Source: a virus
Direction: 5' to 3' (one strand)
Virus record (IMG/VR): IMGVR_UViG_3300037297_000066
Coordinates: 372,001-436,000 of that record
DNA: 64,000 nt
The position numbers and the translations under genes were made by a program. Of this stretch, positions 14,596-22,731 are shown piece by piece. Within the stretch, counting starts at the first letter, position 1; each line of letters opens with the position of its first letter. Below the pieces are notes generated by a model that was given only the letters and a program-made list of their open reading frames with translations, ran no database searches and had not been told where the DNA came from.

Positions 14596-17500
14596 ATGGA
14601 GATGGACGCCTCTACCGATTACGACTTCCGTGTTCAGGCAGCTCAGGACGAGGACATCAGCGAGCTAGAGGCCGCTGAGTACATCGTTTTCAACTTGGCT
14701 CTGGATACCTATTTCCGGTACATCGAAGAGGTCACAGGGGAGGAGCCCCCAGAGGATGACGAGAATACTCTGGATGAGGCCCCCGAGGGTGACACCACGA
14801 AGTTGGATTCTCTGGCTTCGGATGGCATTCGACTCTTGAAGCGAGTGGATAGCCGATTCCAAGAAGATGCGGTGTCCATGCTGGATACCAACCTGCCCTC
14901 TGAGACCCACAAGAAGATGCTTCAGAGGGCGTTTCGGCGCCCAGCCAGGTCAAGGGACGCTATCTCTCGTCGAGCTCTCTTGATGCGAACTGTGCTCTCC
15001 AGAGGAGGGCACAAGACCGTCAAAGCGGTCTTCCACAAAACTCGACCCCTTCGTGCTGTCAAAGATGCCTTGGCAGATGCCATGATGGAGGATGCAGGGC
15101 CGGCTTTGCAGAGATTTGCAGCGGTACCGATTCGGAATCCTCGGATCAAGGCTTGGATCAAGGCAGCAGCTTCCGTTACCAGGGAAAGGGATCAGCCCAA
15201 TGCTGCTCCTCTCAACCCCGTGGAGGTGGCCTCTTCGGTAGGTGCCGATCATGCGGAGGCACTTCGGAAGGACACTGTTGACGAAACAGGTCTCCAAGGG
15301 GCGGAAGAGCAAGCCGTTGCTGGGGATGAAAGGGAGAACAGGATTTCCGACATCGAGTCGGAGGCTGCCGAAGCTGCCGCTGAGGTTCTGGCTGATGCCG
15401 GTGAGCCCGATGAGGTTTTGACTCGTAGTGAGGTCATTGGCATTGCTACCGCTGCAGCGGTGGCAGCTTCTACCGACCCTACCGACCCTACCAACATCCC
15501 AGAGCCTCTTAAGCGTCTAGATGACGAGCAGAGAGCAGCGGCCATGACTGACGGCAAGGTCTTGGTGGCGGCAGGGGCCGGGTCTGGAAAGAGCTGGACT
15601 TTGGTGGCCCGGGTCGAGCATCTCATCAAGGATCGAGGCGTCAATCCTGCCAGGTGTCTAGTCACTTCCTTCAACAAGAAGGCCGCTCTAGAGCTCGACT
15701 ACAAGATCGGCAATGTCATTGGTGGGGACATGGCTGACGCTATGTCTATTGGGACCCTTCACGGGTTGTTCCGGCAGTTCATCGACAAGTATGGGACTCA
15801 GGAAGAGCGTATCGCTGTGGGGGTTGATAGGAAAGGTCCCAACGGGTTCGTGAAGGGAGGCGATTCTGTTGCTTCGGCTGTCAACCGGGTGTGGCGCAAG
15901 TGCTATGCCACCCAGAAGGCTGATGGGACGTGGAAGGATGCTGACGCTCCTAGGGTCAAGGATGGAATGCGTGCCAAGACCCAGTGGGCTGGAAACAACG
16001 TGACTCCTGCCCAGGCCATAGAGAAAGCGGCCACGCCAGAAGAGGCTCAGCTGGCTCAGTGGTATGAGTGGTACATGGGTTTCAAAGGGGACCTGGGGAA
16101 GGATTGGGAACCCCCTTGTGGTCGAAAGCTCAGGGAGTGGGAAGGGTTCCTAGCAAAGAAGCGTCTTGGGGGAAGGATTCGTCTTGGAGACTTCGACGAC
16201 ATGTTGGGTATCTTCAAAGACATCCTCAAGAGACAACCGGAAGTGAAGGCCACTGTCCAGGCGGCCTTCGACCACATTTTGGTTGACGAGTGTCAGGATC
16301 TTAATGAGACCCAGAATGAAATTATCATGATGATGTCCGAACACATCACTGATGGTTCTGATGGAAAGTCTCTTTGGATGGTGGGCGACGATAAGCAGTG
16401 CGTGGGTGTAGACACGCCTGTCCAGGTTTCAGCAACCGAGACTGTGCCCGCGGGGGAGCTTCAAGCGGGTGCCACTGTGTTGGCTTACCGCAATGGCAAA
16501 TTGCGTCCCCAGAAGGTGTTGCACGCCAAACATTCCGATTGGCGCACTGGGTACAAGGTCACTACGGAAAGCGGTAAGACGCTTACTATGTCTCCCAACC
16601 ACAAGATTTGGGCACAAGGTCCCGTTCTTGAGGAAAGGCAAGTAGCCGTCTACCTTATGTATCGTCAGGACAAGGGCTTCCGGGTTGGGATCACCAACAA
16701 GTGCCACGACGAGGATTACTACAACTCGTTTGGGGGTCGAGCCTTCATGGAGAAGGCCGAGCGTATGTGGGTTCTTACCGTATGCCAAGACCGTGAAGAA
16801 GCCTTGTTGAAGGAGGCTTCCTACTCTTTGGAATACGGTGTGCCTACGGCAGTGTTCGAGGGGGCCAGCAGGGGTATCAACCAGGATCGGTTGGATGCCT
16901 TGTTTGAGACTTTTGGACATAACGGTAGGAAACTGCTGGCTGAAAAGACTCTGGGTTTTGACCTTCCCCACTGGGTTAGCCAATCTTACACGAAGCATGG
17001 GCGTCTCCGTAGAACCGTGCAGATGACGGCTCATGGATCAAAGGGAAGCCAGGTTGCTTTGGAGTGGTCTGGGGATGACCTGGACGGGAAGTTGGAAGGC
17101 ATCCAGTTCTCCAAGCAAGCTAATGGGCGTCGCCGTCTCCGCAAATGGTTCACCAATTATCGAGAGGCTCTTGAGTTCGCTGAGCAGGTGGCAGAAAGGA
17201 CTGGAGCTGCGTTGTCTCGGCGTTTGTCTACTCCTGAAGGGCCTGTGCGGTTGCTCACTGCTTCTGGGTTGTTCTCTGGAATGCAAGTGGTTGTTAGGGA
17301 CGATGAGGATCCCGAAGCCGTTGCTTTGGAAACCATCGTGTCGGTGGAACCCGTTTCCGAGACGGCCTTCGTGGATCTGGACGTGGAAGATGCTTCCAAC
17401 TTCGTCGGAGGCGGTATTCTTTCCCACAACAGTATCTACGCCTTCCGTGGAGCTCGTCCTGATCTGTTCACCGCCCTGGATGGTAAGGAAGGCTGGAAGA

Positions 17501-19014
17501 CCCGATCCATTCGAACCAACTACCGCTGCCCCCCTGAGATTGTCGAGGCCGCCAACCTTCTCATTGCGAACAACGAGGACCAGATCCCCATGGAGGCCAC
17601 CCCCAATCCAGCTCGGATTCGAGGGATGGCAAGCATGCGGGTAGAGCAGATGCAGGACTGTGAAGGTACGGCTATCTTGGCAGCCAACACCATCAAATCC
17701 GCTCTTGATGGGGACAGTTGCGAGATCTCTGACAATGCGGTCCTGTGCCGTACCAATGCCGAATTGAACATGTTCGAGACGGCGTTGCTGCTTCGAGGCA
17801 TCCCGTACGCTCGCAAAGGAGCCAGCAGCTTCCTTGGGTCTCCAGAAACGGCGGCCTTCTTGGGCTACATCAAGATGGTTTCAGGGGGCACTGACTTTGA
17901 GGGGCAGCAGAAGGCTCTTCGATCTATTCTCAACACGCCGAATCGGTTCTTCGTAGCCCCTGATGCAGCCAAAGCTGCTGTAGACCAGGCGCTTAGAGAG
18001 TACGCTTCAATGGAAAGGATGCCTATCAAGAACGTGGACCCGATGGAAGCCTTGGGTGATGATCGGTTCCGGCGTTCTTTGGCACATGCCTTGACCAAGA
18101 TTGACCGTCCTCGTAGCCGGCGAGAAGAGTTCAAGCTGAGCAAGACGGTCGAGAAGTTAGATGCTTTCTGGGAAGAGGTAGCGGATTTGAGAGAGACCGC
18201 TCAAGCCGAGGAGACCACAACTCACCAATTGTTCGACGCCGTTCTCAGTGTCTCAGGAATCGAGTTGGAGGTGGATCCTAACACGGGAAGGATCACGGGA
18301 GAGAAGCCGGTTACTTTCCGAGAAGCCGTTTCCAACAACTTGAAGGACCAGGGTGGGGAGGACGATGACGCAGGGGCTGAGGATGAAGACAGCTCCATGC
18401 AAGGGTTGGGGAACATTTCCTTCCTCTACGAGCTGGCCAAGCCTGATCCGAATGACCCTGCAGACAAGGCAGCCGATCCTCGAACTCCCTTTGGATTCCG
18501 AGCCAAGATGGAACGAATCAAGGAGCGGGCAAAGGAGCTTCGCTACGACATCACGGCTTGGGACAAGCAACAAGAGGCCAAGCCTCCTGAAGAGCGACAG
18601 CCGCCTCCTGGGGTGTACCTTGGGACCGTGCACTCCACGAAAGGTGCACAGTGGAAGAACACCTTTGTTCAGATGCCCGCTGGCAAGTTCCCTTTCCAGC
18701 CGCCTGCCAAGCCTGGGTCTGAGCCGCCTCCCCCAGAGGTGATCGAGAAGGAGATGCAGCAGGAGCGAAGGCTGGGCTATGTGGCGATCACTCGGGCTAT
18801 CGACAACCTGACCATTCTCTGTCCAAACGAGGTCAACGGGAAGCCTGCAGGGGTTAGTCCTTTCGTAGCCGAAGCGGGGCTACACCTTGGGGAAAACATC
18901 GGAGCAGAGCCCACCTCTCCTGAAGAAGAGCCTCCTGGAGAGCCTTCAAAGGAGGCTTCCGATGATTCGGGTTCGGATTGGGATGGTTACGAAGCTGACT
19001 ACGAGAGGTCCTAG
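14596..19014 (+). CDS. UvrD/Rep-type SF1 DNA helicase interrupted by an intein
   Basis: 1472 aa including a 344-aa intein (602-945); the spliced product would be 1128 aa. Motifs: Q-motif LDDEQRAAAM, Walker A AGAGSGKS (326-333), an Ia-like TSFNKKAALEL, Walker B VDECQD (563-568), motif III VGDDKQ then SIYAFRGA after the intein, motif IV-like TNYRCP, motif V LGTVHSTKGAQWK (~1340), and motif VI RRLGYVAITRA (to 1401). This is an ATP-driven 3'-5' helicase by family. The N-terminal ~300 residues are an acidic, helical extension with no family I know. M3 (ATG 14602) has better Shine-Dalgarno spacing than M1. A replication/repair-type enzyme between sheath and tube is out of place. The next gene starts two bases after the stop. 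Confidence 0.92.
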   Translation: MEMDASTDYDFRVQAAQDEDISELEAAEYIVFNLALDTYFRYIEEVTGEEPPEDDENTLDEAPEGDTTKLDSLASDGIRLLKRVDSRFQEDAVSMLDTNLPSETHKKMLQRAFRRPARSRDAISRRALLMRTVLSRGGHKTVKAVFHKTRPLRAVKDALADAMMEDAGPALQRFAAVPIRNPRIKAWIKAAASVTRERDQPNAAPLNPVEVASSVGADHAEALRKDTVDETGLQGAEEQAVAGDERENRISDIESEAAEAAAEVLADAGEPDEVLTRSEVIGIATAAAVAASTDPTDPTNIPEPLKRLDDEQRAAAMTDGKVLVAAGAGSGKSWTLVARVEHLIKDRGVNPARCLVTSFNKKAALELDYKIGNVIGGDMADAMSIGTLHGLFRQFIDKYGTQEERIAVGVDRKGPNGFVKGGDSVASAVNRVWRKCYATQKADGTWKDADAPRVKDGMRAKTQWAGNNVTPAQAIEKAATPEEAQLAQWYEWYMGFKGDLGKDWEPPCGRKLREWEGFLAKKRLGGRIRLGDFDDMLGIFKDILKRQPEVKATVQAAFDHILVDECQDLNETQNEIIMMMSEHITDGSDGKSLWMVGDDKQCVGVDTPVQVSATETVPAGELQAGATVLAYRNGKLRPQKVLHAKHSDWRTGYKVTTESGKTLTMSPNHKIWAQGPVLEERQVAVYLMYRQDKGFRVGITNKCHDEDYYNSFGGRAFMEKAERMWVLTVCQDREEALLKEASYSLEYGVPTAVFEGASRGINQDRLDALFETFGHNGRKLLAEKTLGFDLPHWVSQSYTKHGRLRRTVQMTAHGSKGSQVALEWSGDDLDGKLEGIQFSKQANGRRRLRKWFTNYREALEFAEQVAERTGAALSRRLSTPEGPVRLLTASGLFSGMQVVVRDDEDPEAVALETIVSVEPVSETAFVDLDVEDASNFVGGGILSHNSIYAFRGARPDLFTALDGKEGWKTRSIRTNYRCPPEIVEAANLLIANNEDQIPMEATPNPARIRGMASMRVEQMQDCEGTAILAANTIKSALDGDSCEISDNAVLCRTNAELNMFETALLLRGIPYARKGASSFLGSPETAAFLGYIKMVSGGTDFEGQQKALRSILNTPNRFFVAPDAAKAAVDQALREYASMERMPIKNVDPMEALGDDRFRRSLAHALTKIDRPRSRREEFKLSKTVEKLDAFWEEVADLRETAQAEETTTHQLFDAVLSVSGIELEVDPNTGRITGEKPVTFREAVSNNLKDQGGEDDDAGAEDEDSSMQGLGNISFLYELAKPDPNDPADKAADPRTPFGFRAKMERIKERAKELRYDITAWDKQQEAKPPEERQPPPGVYLGTVHSTKGAQWKNTFVQMPAGKFPFQPPAKPGSEPPPPEVIEKEMQQERRLGYVAITRAIDNLTILCPNEVNGKPAGVSPFVAEAGLHLGENIGAEPTSPEEEPPGEPSKEASDDSGSDWDGYEADYERS
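16399..17430 (+). other. Intein inside helicase motif III
   Basis: In-frame insertion of 344 codons beginning with Cys602 (CVGVDTPVQ, block A) and ending ILSHN945, followed by Ser946. Removing it restores VGDDKQ-SIYAFRGA, the canonical UvrD motif III. Hint landmarks: block B GKTLTMSPNHKIW (~660-672), block F AFVDLDVEDASNFVGGG, block G ILSHN/S. Catalytic Cys1, block-B His, penultimate His and terminal Asn are all present, so splicing should be active. The centre (~680-905) lacks LAGLIDADG motifs. It contains VAVYLMYRQDKGFRVGIT followed later by EALLKEASYSLEYGVPT, which may be a degenerate GIY-YIG-like nuclease. Confidence 0.93.
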
Positions 19015-19016
19015 AC

Positions 19017-19961
19017 ATGGCTGCTCAGTACACTGAGATCACGTTGGAGGATATGGATCGCTTTTTTAAGCGAGCCTATCGAGCTTTGCGACCACGTCGA
19101 GACCTTGATCGTGGGGAGTATGTCTACACTCTCAAGCTCAGTAAGAACGTAGGTATTCGGGTCTACTCATCCATCACAAAGGAAGGAACGGGAGCTGGGG
19201 TAGGCAGTGATGCCATTCGAGTTGTCTTGTACGGGACTCGGGTTCGAAGACCTTTGGTCAAGGGGAAGGCGCCCATCGTCAAGCGCACCCAGGGATGGAG
19301 GAACAGCCTTCAGAAGCAGATTGAACAGGCCATCGAGACCTACGACGAGAAGGAAAGCTACTGGGAGGAACGAGCTGGGGGTCCGAGTCCTGAGGAGCGT
19401 GAAGAGTCTCGTCAGAAAGAAGGCAAGCCCACGCTTCGGATCGAGCCTCGACTGAAGGTCAAGCCTCTGATCCTAGCCATCCTGGAAGAGGTTGGGGGGC
19501 CTGATGACGCCATCAGTGTGTTCACAGACAGCGAGAACGTGAACACAGTGGTTGTTCTTGCCAAAGAAAGCGCTTCCCCTTCGGAGTTGATTCACTCCTT
19601 GAGCAAAGCGTTCGTGGCGAAAGGTATCAAGCCTAAGCAAACCAGGGGGAAAGTGGTTTTGCTAGACTACGATGACGTGGCTGGTTCAGACACGGCCCCG
19701 GCTCCGAAGTTGCCTCCCACAGACAAGCAGATTCGGTTCGCTCTCAAGCTGCTCAAGAAGGTCAGCGACGACAACTGGTACGACCATAGCTGGAACCAGA
19801 AGTACAAGATCCCTACGGTTCCCGACGAAGAACAACTGCGTGGGATGGAGCGGCGCCAGGTCAGTGCTCTCATTGACGACTTGCTGAAGAACGGGTTCGG
19901 CTACTACAGAAACGCTTCTACTTTGGATTTGGAATACCCTGAATACGACCAGTTGATGTAG
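19017..19961 (+). CDS. Uncharacterised protein downstream of the helicase
   Basis: 314 aa. The N-terminal ~120 residues are a compact alpha/beta domain (LKLSKNVGIRVYSSITK, DAIRVVLYGTRVRRPL, VKRTQGWRNSLQKQIEQAIE) with many basic residues, suggestive of nucleic-acid binding. A charged linker follows at ~120-145. Residues ~148-215 form a second alpha/beta domain. The last ~80 residues (TDKQIRFALKLLKKV...LRGMERRQVSALIDDLL) resemble a small helical module that I recall at the C-terminus of phage DNA-metabolism proteins. It starts two bases after the helicase stop, so the two are probably co-expressed. I infer a helicase accessory role; no family name is supported. Confidence 0.6.
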   Translation: MAAQYTEITLEDMDRFFKRAYRALRPRRDLDRGEYVYTLKLSKNVGIRVYSSITKEGTGAGVGSDAIRVVLYGTRVRRPLVKGKAPIVKRTQGWRNSLQKQIEQAIETYDEKESYWEERAGGPSPEEREESRQKEGKPTLRIEPRLKVKPLILAILEEVGGPDDAISVFTDSENVNTVVVLAKESASPSELIHSLSKAFVAKGIKPKQTRGKVVLLDYDDVAGSDTAPAPKLPPTDKQIRFALKLLKKVSDDNWYDHSWNQKYKIPTVPDEEQLRGMERRQVSALIDDLLKNGFGYYRNASTLDLEYPEYDQLM

Positions 19962-19970
19962 ACTGAGGGT

Positions 19971-20798
19971 ATGCCGGACCTAGAGCTGCAGGTCGTCGTA
20001 AACGAAGATCTTCCGTACGAGTTGGAGTCCGGGGTCGCTTTTGGGGACTTCGAGGTTCGTGAAGGGGTTGTTTACGACGGGGGCCCTGAAAGCCTGCTTC
20101 AGCTTTACCGGAATCTCCTGGTGGGGAGAGCTCACGGCCTAACTCTCTACACTCGGAAGATCCCTTGGGTGTCGAGTCTGGTTGCCATCGCCTTGTTCTT
20201 GAGGAGGGACCTGGCAGTGCATCCCAAGATGGCACAGTTTGTGATGTCGGCCGACCTGGCTAGCACCTACGGAGCGGCTGGGTTAGCCCATGTGGAGCCC
20301 GACGTGTGTTCCTTCTTGAGACTCCTGAGGGACTACGTGGTGGACCAAAAGCTCGGAAAACCAGAGTTGGGCCGGAGACTTCATCAAGCGGTCGAGTGGA
20401 TCGGGGAGTACATTTTGGAGGACCGTCTTCCGAACCTTCGGCCTGACCCAGAACCTCCTCAGGTATTGGATGTGGGCACAGATGGGTTCGTAACGGCGCT
20501 GTCTTCCAGGCCGGAAATCACCCAAGATGATTGGATCCCTCTCTATCGGCAAGGTTTCTTGCGTGGGGTACTCTTCACTCCTCCCGAGAATGACTTCAGA
20601 GGGTACCTAGCTTCCCGCAAGAGCTCTTGGCTGACCTTCGACCTGCCCAAGGCCGCTGTTTGGCTAAACGAGGCTGAGAAGGCTCTGAGGGGCCTGGCCG
20701 GTCCGCTTTGGGAAGCGGATGGGGATTGGCTTTGGGGCCCGGAGCCTGGGACACTCCTTCCTCCTTCCTCCGTTTTGGATGTTCTGACCAGGGTCTAG
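19971..20798 (+). CDS. Uncharacterised alpha/beta protein of the helicase island
   Basis: 275 aa. It begins with a short beta region (LELQVVVNEDLPYELE), then LTLYTRKIPWVSSLVAIALFLRR and LAVHPKMAQFVMSADLASTYGAAGLAHVEPD. The spacing of Asp and His residues is vaguely like DHH-type phosphoesterases, but no DHH motif is present and I do not assign that. The C-terminal part has GTDGFVTALSSRP, LYRQGFLRGVLF and SRKSSWLTFDLPKAAVWLNEAE. The ATG has GAGGG just upstream and follows the previous stop by nine bases. Part of the four-gene island between sheath and tube. Confidence 0.6.
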   Translation: MPDLELQVVVNEDLPYELESGVAFGDFEVREGVVYDGGPESLLQLYRNLLVGRAHGLTLYTRKIPWVSSLVAIALFLRRDLAVHPKMAQFVMSADLASTYGAAGLAHVEPDVCSFLRLLRDYVVDQKLGKPELGRRLHQAVEWIGEYILEDRLPNLRPDPEPPQVLDVGTDGFVTALSSRPEITQDDWIPLYRQGFLRGVLFTPPENDFRGYLASRKSSWLTFDLPKAAVWLNEAEKALRGLAGPLWEADGDWLWGPEPGTLLPPSSVLDVLTRV

Positions 20799-20831
20799 CG
20801 ATAGAGTTTTCGTGCCCATGTCTCTGTAGGC

Positions 20832-21878
20832 ATGCCTGCACGAGTTTTAGTCACCCTCGGAACGGATGGGATCACCAACTGGGTTCAGGCCCCGAACGGT
20901 CGAAAACTGAGTTTGGGGACCATTGCTCCTGTCAAGTTCGTAGTGGAATTGGCTTCCAACGCTAGGGCGGCTCGGCAGGCTCTGGATGGCTTTGTTCGGG
21001 ATGGGGAGGGGATGCTGAGTGTGGATCTTCAGGGGATGTTGGATTTGCTCACACCTAGACGCACTCGATGGGCCACGGATGCTTTTATTCCCTCTGATCT
21101 ACAACAGATGGAGAAGTCTAGCCTGGACCTACAGTGGGTCGATTTGTTCCTCTCAAAGGCAGAGGGACAGGTGCAGAAGTTGTCTTCGGAACCCGGAGAC
21201 CCTTCTGAACTGGAGACCCTCAACAAGTCTGTCCAGGCTCTTTGCCATCCAGAGCAGGTTTCCTTTGAGGGAAGGCTGACTGCCATCGAAGCGTGTCTTG
21301 AGAAGGTTCCTTTGTCGGAGGAGAGGGTAGCTACCTTGAGATATTTGGTAGCGAGTCTTCAAACTCCTAAGGCCGCCGTTGAGTTGGCCGAAAGCATTCT
21401 AGCTGAGGTTCGAGAGACGAATGCTCGGATTGATTCCCTGGTCGAGCAAGGAAAGCGTTTCAGTTCGGTCAAAGCCAAAACTGAACTGGCCAAGGTGGTC
21501 AATGCTGTGGCCGGCATTGCTACTCATGATGTGACGGTTCCAGAAGTTCGAGAGGAGCTGAATGCAACGGCCTGTCGAGCAGACGAGTTGCACCGTCTCT
21601 TTTTCAGCAAGAGTGCAGCTCTTCGTCCGGGAGCAGCCACTCAACTTGAGTCAGCTCTCAACAAACTCCTCCGAAAGTTCCGTGGTGTGAAGGTGTCCTT
21701 GGATTTTCGTACCCGAGGCAAGAAGCAGGAGCCTTACATCACAGTTGCTATGCCGAGCCGAGATTGGTTTGAGAACACCTTGGCTCGTGACTTGGACGCT
21801 TTGGGGGACTTCAATTCTCTAGTTGGCTCCTATGGGGCTGAGTACAAGCTGACCGGACAAGAGATCATCATCCAATGA
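20832..21878 (+). CDS. Uncharacterised helical protein, last gene of the helicase island
   Basis: 348 aa. The N-terminal ~40 residues form a small beta unit (VLVTLGTDGITNWVQAPNGRK, LGTIAPVKFVVELASN). The centre is long and helical (LDLQWVDLFLSKAEGQVQKL; RYLVASLQTPKAAVELAESI; VRETNARIDSLVEQGKRF), and the C-terminal ~80 residues are mixed (LLRKFRGVKVSLDFRTRGKK, ending GQEIIIQ). No catalytic motif seen. The start has only TAGG one base upstream, a weak site. Position immediately before the tube gene leaves open whether it belongs to the helicase group or to tail assembly. Confidence 0.55.
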   Translation: MPARVLVTLGTDGITNWVQAPNGRKLSLGTIAPVKFVVELASNARAARQALDGFVRDGEGMLSVDLQGMLDLLTPRRTRWATDAFIPSDLQQMEKSSLDLQWVDLFLSKAEGQVQKLSSEPGDPSELETLNKSVQALCHPEQVSFEGRLTAIEACLEKVPLSEERVATLRYLVASLQTPKAAVELAESILAEVRETNARIDSLVEQGKRFSSVKAKTELAKVVNAVAGIATHDVTVPEVREELNATACRADELHRLFFSKSAALRPGAATQLESALNKLLRKFRGVKVSLDFRTRGKKQEPYITVAMPSRDWFENTLARDLDALGDFNSLVGSYGAEYKLTGQEIIIQ

Positions 21879-21907
21879 GGATTTGAACCCGCCAGGGAGG
21901 ACCTACC

Positions 21908-22630
21908 GTGCCTACTGCAACCAATTCCAACAGCAACGCAAACTACATCTACCGGATGGGCACGAGCCCCAACACCCGAGCGGCCGTTTCACAAAAAAAC
22001 AAGGTCTACGGGTACATGGAGGGAGCCCAACGGTTTCAGCAGATCGGTGTTCTTTCTGAGTTCGGGCATGATGAGTCTCGGGCCATCGAGCCTATCCGTG
22101 GGGTAGGTTATGGTGATCAGGTTGCCGAGCTCATTCCGGGTGTAACGGAGCCAATGACCTTGACGGTCAACAAGACTCTGCTGTACGCCGTGAACATCTT
22201 CCAGGCACTCGGCTACAAGGGTGGGGTTCGAGGGCTGGTTCGAAGCCTCAAGCACCACCGGTGGCCGTTCGACATCCGTCAAGAACTGGTTTTCAGTGAG
22301 ATCGCTTCGGCTTGGGATACCTCTGAGTATCAAGAGAAAGCTTTGACTCAGGCAGGGGCTGTTCCGACACCTGCGTCTGTGATCAAGGCTCTGTTCACCT
22401 TCTACGAGGGTTGCTGGATGAACAGCTACTCGGCTTCCTACACATCGGATGCCTCGATCGTAGCGGAGAACTCCAGCGTCACCGTGACCGACGTTCTTGA
22501 TGGCAAGAGCACCTATGGTGAGTACATCGACAGCGGTCTGGCTCCAGTGTCTGAGAATGGTTCGGCAGGTGTTGGCTACTCCATCCGGTTCTCTGGAGGA
22601 GGCGCCGCGACACCGGCTCCTGCCGTCTAG
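21908..22630 (+). CDS. Tail tube protein
   Basis: 240 aa from a GTG at 21908 with a GGGAGGA site upstream. Composition and pattern fit a contractile-tail tube subunit: RAIEPIRGVGYGDQVAELIP, EPMTLTVNKTLLYAVNIFQAL, a short basic element (SLKHHRWPFDIRQEL) and FYEGCWMNSYSASYTSDASI. It is followed by two chaperone-position genes and the tape measure, the standard order after a tube gene. The Ala/Pro-rich C-terminus is likely flexible. The downstream 101-base gap holds a large hairpin, fitting a highly expressed mRNA. Only the separation from the sheath gene by the helicase island is unusual. Confidence 0.8.
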   Translation: MPTATNSNSNANYIYRMGTSPNTRAAVSQKNKVYGYMEGAQRFQQIGVLSEFGHDESRAIEPIRGVGYGDQVAELIPGVTEPMTLTVNKTLLYAVNIFQALGYKGGVRGLVRSLKHHRWPFDIRQELVFSEIASAWDTSEYQEKALTQAGAVPTPASVIKALFTFYEGCWMNSYSASYTSDASIVAENSSVTVTDVLDGKSTYGEYIDSGLAPVSENGSAGVGYSIRFSGGGAATPAPAV

Positions 22631-22637
22631 TACGGTT

Positions 22638-22715
22638 GGACGACGATGAAGATGAGAATGCAGCAAGTACAATTGCGCCCTAGGCAGATGTAGACTTCCG
22701 CCTTCATCGCCGTCC
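22638..22715 (+). promoter_or_regulatory. Long-stem hairpin between tube and chaperone genes
   Basis: GGACGACGATGAAG (22638-22651) pairs with CTTCATCGCCGTCC (22702-22715) over 14 positions with a single A-C mismatch, enclosing a 50-base loop that contains a smaller GCAA/TTGC stem. It begins eight bases after the tube stop codon. No U-tract follows. It may protect or separate the tube message from the downstream genes; this is inferred from position. Confidence 0.5.
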
Positions 22716-22731
22716 TCAGATAAAGAAGAGG

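Noticed and set aside
14454-14678. 74-codon frame in the gap after the sheath gene
   Set aside because: It begins inside the 14435-14462 hairpin, overlaps the helicase start in another frame and has no ribosome-binding site.
15249-15677. 142-codon minus-strand frame opposite the helicase N-terminus
   Set aside because: Shadow of an Ala/Glu-rich coding frame on the + strand; no start signal, and no other minus-strand gene exists in the window.
16399-17430. Reading the insertion as a group I intron or a misassembly
   Set aside because: The insertion is in frame, begins with Cys and ends HN followed by Ser, and has Hint blocks, which fit an intein; an intron would not need to keep the frame.
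19971-20798. DHH-type phosphoesterase call
   Set aside because: Only scattered Asp/His residues resemble the family; the DHH motif is absent.
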